A stretch of DNA of 64,000 bases, taken from assembly GCF_025947305.1 (NCBI RefSeq), contig NZ_CP110009.1:3079501-3143500 (forward strand). The letters run 5' to 3'. This stretch comes from Flavobacterium sp. N3904. Lineage in GTDB: Bacteria > Bacteroidota > Bacteroidia > Flavobacteriales > Flavobacteriaceae. A model generated the notes under the pieces. The model was not told the DNA's origin and ran no database searches. It saw only the letters and a list, made by a program, of their open reading frames with translations. Positions within the stretch are counted from its first letter, which is position 1. Each line of letters opens with the position of its first letter. Made by a program: the position numbers and the translations under genes. Shown here one piece after another: positions 59,729 through 64,000 of the stretch.

Positions 59729-60160
59729 ATGATGAAAAAACAAGATATTATTTCAAAATTGCCTTATTCTAAACCTTTTTTGTTTGTTGATGAAATTTTA
59801 AATATTGACGATAATAGGGTAGAAGGAGTTTTTACATTTGATGAAAATTTAGATTTTTACAAAGGTCATTTTAAAGATAATCCGGTAACACCTGGCGTTA
59901 TTTTGACTGAAGTTATGGCTCAAATTGGTTTGGTTTGTTTGGGTATTTTTTTATTAAATGAAAAATACAATATAAATACCGCAATTGCCATGACATCAAC
60001 AAATATGGAATTTTTAAAACCGGTTTTTCCAAATGAAAAAGTGACTGTCATTTCGGAAAAAATGTATTTTAGATTTGGAAAATTAAAATGTAAAGTACAA
60101 ATGTTAAATAAAAATGGAGTTGTTGTTTGTACAGGAATTATTTCTGGAATGCTTATTTAA
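59729..60160 (+). CDS. FabZ-like 3-hydroxyacyl-ACP dehydratase
   Basis: The 143 residues form one hotdog domain. The catalytic His and the helix Glu are both present in the FabZ pattern KGHFKDNPVTPGVILTEVMAQIG (near 44-66). It is a second, cluster-specific dehydratase, as a housekeeping FabZ is expected elsewhere. It lies 15 bp after the PKS gene and 36 bp before the ketosynthase gene, so the three are cotranscribed. It probably dehydrates the growing acyl chain on the dedicated ACP. It could also act as a thioesterase. Confidence 0.9.
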   Translation: MMKKQDIISKLPYSKPFLFVDEILNIDDNRVEGVFTFDENLDFYKGHFKDNPVTPGVILTEVMAQIGLVCLGIFLLNEKYNINTAIAMTSTNMEFLKPVFPNEKVTVISEKMYFRFGKLKCKVQMLNKNGVVVCTGIISGMLI

Positions 60161-60195
60161 TTTGACTGATTTTAATTTTAAAATTTGAAGTGAAA

Positions 60196-61470
60196 ATGAA
60201 TAGAAGAGTTGTAATAACAGGACTTGGTGTAGTTGCTCCAAATGGAGTAGGGCTAGATGCGTTTACTTTTGCAATTAAGAATGGAATTTCGGGAATTAAA
60301 CATTTTGAAGAGTTGGAGAGATTAAAATTTTCATGTCAAATAGCTGGAAAACCTGATGTTTCAGAAGAATTGGCATTGCACTATTTTACAGATTTAGAAT
60401 TGAAAAATTTTAATTCATCAGGCATTTTATATGGAGTTATTGCAGGCTTGGAGGCATGGAAAGATGCGGGTTTATCTGCAGCAACGCATGAAGAACCAGA
60501 TTGGGATAGCGGTACAATTTTTGGATCTGGAACATCTGGAATTGATAAGTTTAGAGAAAGTGTTTATAAAATTGATGATTTTAAAGTCAGAAATTTGGGT
60601 AGTACGGCAGTAGCTCAAACAATGAATAGCGGAATTAGCGCTTATTTGTCTGGAAAATTGGGTTTAGGTAACCAGGTTACAACCAATTCATCAGCATGTA
60701 CCACTGGAACAGAAAGTATTTTAATGGCTTACGACCGCATTATATCTGGACAAGCAAAACGAATATTAGCAGGGAGTACCAGTGATTCTGGACCTTATAT
60801 TTGGGGTGGTTTTGATGCAATGCGTGTATGCACTTTCAAACATAACAATTCACCCGAACAAGGATCAAGACCTATGTCAGCTTCAGCTTCAGGGTTTGTA
60901 CCAGCAAGTGGAGCTGGGGCATTAGTTGTAGAAGATTTGGAAACTGCTCTTGAACGTGGAGCTACTATATATGCAGAAATTTTGGGAGGCAATCTAAACT
61001 CTGGCGGTCAAAGAGGACTCGGTACAATGACTGCTCCAAATCCGATGGCAGTTCAAAAATGTATTCAAAGTGCTGTTGCAAATGCTGGAATTACTGCCCG
61101 AGACATCGATGCAATAAATGGACATCTAACAGCAACATCAAAAGATAGTCTTGAAATTTTGAATTGGAGTACAGCTTTGAATAGATCAGGAAGCGATTTT
61201 CCTTATATCAATTCTTTAAAATCGATGGTGGGTCACTGTTTGTCTGCTGCAGGAAGTATTGAAAATGTTGCAACTGTATTGCAAATAAAGCATGGATTTA
61301 TTTTTCCAAATATAAATTGCGAGGATTTGCATCCAGAAATAACATCCATAACTGATGAATCCAGAATTCCTAGGCAGTTAATTGAAAAAGATATAAATAT
61401 CGTTGCCAAAGCTAGTTTCGGATTTGGAGATGTAAATGGGTGTATTATTTTTAAAAAATTTAATACATAA
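60196..61470 (+). CDS. Beta-ketoacyl-ACP synthase (KAS I/II type)
   Basis: The ATG at 60196 (MNRRVVITGLGVVAPNG) gives 424 residues; a GTG at 60190 is in frame but less typical. The fold is complete with the Cys-His-His triad: Cys168 in NSSACTTGTES, His near 309 in INGHLTATSKDSLE (HLTAT in place of the usual HGTGT), Lys near 341 in NSLKSMVGHC and His near 346. The enzyme should extend acyl-ACP with malonyl-ACP. The altered HGTGT loop suggests an unusual chain or partner. It lies between the dehydratase and ACP genes of the cluster. Confidence 0.94.
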   Translation: MNRRVVITGLGVVAPNGVGLDAFTFAIKNGISGIKHFEELERLKFSCQIAGKPDVSEELALHYFTDLELKNFNSSGILYGVIAGLEAWKDAGLSAATHEEPDWDSGTIFGSGTSGIDKFRESVYKIDDFKVRNLGSTAVAQTMNSGISAYLSGKLGLGNQVTTNSSACTTGTESILMAYDRIISGQAKRILAGSTSDSGPYIWGGFDAMRVCTFKHNNSPEQGSRPMSASASGFVPASGAGALVVEDLETALERGATIYAEILGGNLNSGGQRGLGTMTAPNPMAVQKCIQSAVANAGITARDIDAINGHLTATSKDSLEILNWSTALNRSGSDFPYINSLKSMVGHCLSAAGSIENVATVLQIKHGFIFPNINCEDLHPEITSITDESRIPRQLIEKDINIVAKASFGFGDVNGCIIFKKFNT

Positions 61471-61519
61471 AAAGATAGTATCTTAGTAATCTTAAATTTA
61501 GAAACTTTAAACAAAAAAG

Positions 61520-61774
61520 ATGAGTAGACCAGAAACAATTGAAGAGTTAAAAAATATTGTTAAGCCCTACATTCAAGACCAAGATGCTTTTGAAGCACTT
61601 ACTGAAGACACTGATTTTATAAATGATTTAAAAATAAATTCGGCCAATTTAGTAGATGTTATTTTGGATATTGAAGAGAAATATGATATTATAATTGATA
61701 ATGAATCCATGGAAAAAATGGTCAATGTAAAAGCGGCTATGCAGATTATAGAGACTGAATTATCAAAAAAATGA
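61520..61774 (+). CDS. Acyl carrier protein
   Basis: This 84-residue carrier is strongly acidic and helical. The phosphopantetheine Ser is most likely Ser41 in LKINSANLVDVILDIEEKYDI, where the classical DSL is replaced by NSA. The following VILDIEEKYDIIIDNE is typical helix II. It overlaps the phosphopantetheinyl transferase gene by 4 bp (ATGA), so the two are coupled. It probably holds the acyl chain for the cluster's ketosynthase and dehydratase, and may donate it to the type III PKS. Confidence 0.93.
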   Translation: MSRPETIEELKNIVKPYIQDQDAFEALTEDTDFINDLKINSANLVDVILDIEEKYDIIIDNESMEKMVNVKAAMQIIETELSKK

Positions 61775-62256
61775 TTGGAAATGACATTGTAGATTTAGAT
61801 TTGGCTAAAAGAGCAAGCAATTGGAAACGAAAAGGATTTTTGGATAAGATTTTCACTTCAAATGAGCAAGAATTGATTTTGAGTTCAACTATTCCAGATA
61901 CTTTGGTTTGGAATTTATGGACAAGAAAAGAAGCAGCTTATAAAATTTACAATCGTCAAATGGGAATAAGAGGCTTTTTCCCATTACGAATGGAATGTCA
62001 TTATACTGATCAAAATTACGGAACAGTTTCTATCAATGATTTTATTTTTTATACAAAAACCGAAATTACAAATGATTATTTATATACGGTTGCAATAAAT
62101 GAAAAAGGAAACTTTGATGATGTTAAAACTTTAGAGTTAACTAATCAAATAAAAAAAGAAAATGGTATTCCATTTAGAATTGATTTGGGTACGAAACATA
62201 TTATTCCAGTTTCAATAACACATCACGGAAAGTTTAAACGAATTATTTCTTTATAG
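61771..62256 (+). CDS. 4'-phosphopantetheinyl transferase (AcpS/Sfp superfamily)
   Basis: The enzyme moves phosphopantetheine from CoA to the Ser of a carrier protein. The 161 residues contain the two motifs, IGNDIVDLDLAK (near 2-13, metal Asp) and LWTRKEAAYK (near 49-58, the WxxKEA block). It starts within the stop codon of the ACP gene, so the ACP and its activator are made together. It probably serves the cluster ACP, whose NSA motif may not suit the housekeeping AcpS. It is the last gene of the cluster; the next two genes are convergent. Confidence 0.92.
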   Translation: MIGNDIVDLDLAKRASNWKRKGFLDKIFTSNEQELILSSTIPDTLVWNLWTRKEAAYKIYNRQMGIRGFFPLRMECHYTDQNYGTVSINDFIFYTKTEITNDYLYTVAINEKGNFDDVKTLELTNQIKKENGIPFRIDLGTKHIIPVSITHHGKFKRIISL

Positions 62257-62268
62257 GCAAGAACGATT

Positions 62269-62865
62269 TTACTTAATACCAAGCCTTGATTTGAGTTTCA
62301 AAAATAACAAAGCTATTGTATATGCATCTTCAGAAGGTGTATTTCTGAATGTTTTAGGTAATTTAAAAATATCGGATAATTCATCTAGTGAAAATTGCTT
62401 ATCATTAATATCCATCAATTTTCGATACATTACATCAATATCTAACGCTTCATTTTTTAATTTGCCACAATCCAATCTTTCTAGTGTAGCATTAATTATA
62501 TCGACATCAAAATCTACATGATGTCCAATTAATACAGCATTGCCAATATAATCTATAAAGGCATGAATGGCTTCAAGTTCGCTTAGTTTTTTCATTTTAC
62601 TTTCTAAAATGAATTCATTGGAAAGACCATTATCATGAAAATATTTATATTGCAAAAGGACGGCTTCAAAATTATCACCAATTAAAATACTGTTATCAAC
62701 TATTGCAAATGATCCAATTGATAAAATGACATCCTTATTCGAGTTCAAACCCGAAGTTTCTGTGGTAAAAACGACAAATCTTTTCGATTTTTTATCAAAT
62801 TTTGAAAGATACGTTTTCCAAAATTCCGGATATTCTTTATTTATATTTTTTAACCAATCAAGCAT
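62269..62865 (-). CDS. DnaQ-like (DEDD) exonuclease-fold protein with altered active site
   Basis: The 198 residues follow the DEDDh exonuclease fold. The ExoI block is VFTTETSGLNSNKD, where the first metal-binding Asp of the usual DTET is Thr. The ExoII block is LIGHHVDFDVDIINA with its Asp intact. The ExoIII block is NTPSEDAYTIALLFLKL, where the usual His five residues before the Asp is Asn. Two of the key positions are therefore changed and nuclease activity is doubtful. The gene starts 2 bp after the DUF294/CBS gene stop, so the two are coupled. The pair probably works together. I recall the same changes in homologues, so this may be a clade feature. Confidence 0.85.
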   Translation of the reverse strand: MLDWLKNINKEYPEFWKTYLSKFDKKSKRFVVFTTETSGLNSNKDVILSIGSFAIVDNSILIGDNFEAVLLQYKYFHDNGLSNEFILESKMKKLSELEAIHAFIDYIGNAVLIGHHVDFDVDIINATLERLDCGKLKNEALDIDVMYRKLMDINDKQFSLDELSDIFKLPKTFRNTPSEDAYTIALLFLKLKSRLGIK

Positions 62866-62867
62866 AA

Positions 62868-64000
62868 TTATGAAAATTGTGTAAGTTTAAAATGACTTTT
62901 TATTAATTCTTCTAAATCTTTCATTGGTGTAAAAGCATTTTTTAATTTTTCTTTATCCAATTTTGACAATTCATCCAAATTAATATATTGCCCAGAATTA
63001 TCATTTTTTAGACCTTCTAAAACTCTAAATTTTGATAGTGTCAAAAAGGCTTCAGCACAATTTAAATAAATATCAGAATTATTTGGATCTACAATTGCCA
63101 ATTGCTTAAATCGTAGATAAGTATTGTTTTGTTCTTTGATATTAAATTGCAAGGCAAATAATCTTGCACCATCAATTAAAGGCATCAGTGCTCTTGTTTT
63201 TATATCAAATTTATCTTTATTAGGGCCTTCTTCCTCCAATACAAATTTTCTAAAAAAGGTAAGCGGAGAACTTTTTTTCAATGCATCGTTACCAAGAAAA
63301 TCAAAAAACAAAGAGTTATTTTCCAAATTTTTAAAAATTAGATTCTCTAAAGCTTCGTAGATCTTCTTTTCGCCAAAAACTAGTTCCAAATCAAAGAAAA
63401 TACTACTCAAATCATTACTGTTTTCGCCAGGAGTATTCATCCAACTGTCATATTGTTTTGTCCAGTCTGTAAAAGATTTGCACCACAGCATATTACTCCC
63501 CATATGGCCATTTGGGCATAATTCGTATCCAGTTTTCTCTAGTGTTTGGGTTGTCTTTTTTCCCAATTTCAAAAAATAATCCCTTACATCTCTGTATTTA
63601 TCAGGTAGAACATCCTCAAAAACTAAAATGCTATCTTGATCGGTAAGCAATAATTGTTCTTTTCTTCCTTGGCTACCAATACTTAGCCAGGCAAAACGAG
63701 CAGGAGGTGAACCTAAATCTAAAATTGCCAATTCAACGGCCCGTTTTAAAATGGCTGAGTTGATTTCGCTAGCAATAGTATTGATATTAGAAAGCGGAAT
63801 ATTTTTATGAATGGAGTTTTGTATTAATTCAGATAGTCGTTCGCGTATTTGTTTTAAGTCTTTCGCAGATGATGCTCTTTTTATTTCTTTTATTAAAACG
63901 CCAGGATTACTTGCTTGAGCAATAATTAAGTCGTGTTCTGAAATGACTCCTTTAACAACTGTTTTATCAGTTCCATCAAGGGTTACACATAAGTGAGTTA
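62868..64000 (-). CDS. DUF294 nucleotidyltransferase-like protein with CBS domain (cut by window edge)
   Basis: The frame is open to the right edge, giving the last 376 or so residues of a longer protein. At the visible N-terminal end is the end of a CBS domain (LCVTLDGTDKTVVKGVISEHDLII is split here; VKGVISEHDLII). Then comes a helical linker and the DUF294 nucleotidyltransferase-like domain, with the GSQGRKEQLLLTDQDSILV motif carrying the GS and the metal-binding DxD. A C-terminal DUF294_C helical part follows. Proteins of this build often start with a cyclic-nucleotide-binding domain, which would lie outside the window. The DnaQ-like gene follows directly. Likely a signalling or nucleotide-transfer protein, role unknown. 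Confidence 0.88.
   Translation of the reverse strand, partial: THLCVTLDGTDKTVVKGVISEHDLIIAQASNPGVLIKEIKRASSAKDLKQIRERLSELIQNSIHKNIPLSNINTIASEINSAILKRAVELAILDLGSPPARFAWLSIGSQGRKEQLLLTDQDSILVFEDVLPDKYRDVRDYFLKLGKKTTQTLEKTGYELCPNGHMGSNMLWCKSFTDWTKQYDSWMNTPGENSNDLSSIFFDLELVFGEKKIYEALENLIFKNLENNSLFFDFLGNDALKKSSPLTFFRKFVLEEEGPNKDKFDIKTRALMPLIDGARLFALQFNIKEQNNTYLRFKQLAIVDPNNSDIYLNCAEAFLTLSKFRVLEGLKNDNSGQYINLDELSKLDKEKLKNAFTPMKDLEELIKSHFKLTQFS

Noticed and set aside
1..64000. tRNA, rRNA or tmRNA genes
   Set aside because: No gap showed a cloverleaf with CCA-proximal and T-loop motifs or rRNA-like sequence. I scanned by eye only, so tRNAscan would be needed to exclude them fully.

Overview
The window looks like a chromosomal segment of a Flavobacterium-type member of the Bacteroidota. 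The DNA is AT-rich. Many genes are preceded by the Bacteroidota -7 box (TAnnTTTG) rather than an Escherichia-type promoter, and Shine-Dalgarno sites are not evident. An alpha-amylase carries a type IX secretion sorting tail. Several neighbours are proteins typical of the Flavobacteriaceae: fused branched-chain 2-oxoacid dehydrogenase E1, the 60-residue protein before EttA, and MutS2 without an Smr domain. Most of the window is core housekeeping DNA with no phage, plasmid or CRISPR locus, so most novelty lies in expression signals, intergenic repeats and one biosynthetic cluster.

Layout. 1-2.1 kb: RND efflux pump (permease cut by the left edge, plus adaptor). 2.4-19.9 kb: recG, small conserved genes, aminopeptidase P, an M1 peptidase, a TSUP transporter, a UvrD/PcrA helicase, a YciO-like protein, an OmpA lipoprotein, a glycosyltransferase and an HsdR-N-like protein. 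20-25 kb: holA, a type I pullulanase and ettA. 25-34.8 kb: a frameshifted small membrane gene, a DCC thioredoxin-like protein, a GIY-YIG protein bordered by dispersed repeats, mutS2, ung, two transglutaminase-fold proteins, a thioester-reductase-like SDR, uridine phosphorylase, a SUI1 factor and a 2OG-Fe(II) oxygenase. 34.9-40.6 kb: fused branched-chain 2-oxoacid dehydrogenase E1, an AspT-type transporter and pckA. 40.8-48.6 kb: a complete histidine operon (hisG-D-C-B-NTF2-H-A-F-IE) behind a His-rich leader peptide and attenuator. 48.7-54.6 kb: a second M1 peptidase, a large modular secreted alpha-amylase and a SatP-type acetate transporter. 54.7-56.4 kb: dnaX, whose gamma and tau parts lie in different frames joined by an A10 run. 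56.7-62.3 kb: a seven-gene type III polyketide synthase cluster with its own ketosynthase, dehydratase, acyl carrier protein and phosphopantetheinyl transferase. 62.3-64 kb: a degenerate DnaQ-like protein and a DUF294/CBS protein running off the right edge.

The best candidates for new biology are the type III PKS plus mini-FAS cluster, the dnaX slippage site, the his attenuator with a visible antiterminator, the LacI-type palindrome before pckA, the GIY-YIG gene between repeats, and a three-way-junction intergenic element at 8.22-8.33 kb. All functional calls come from reading the sequence and knowledge of the families; no database search was run.
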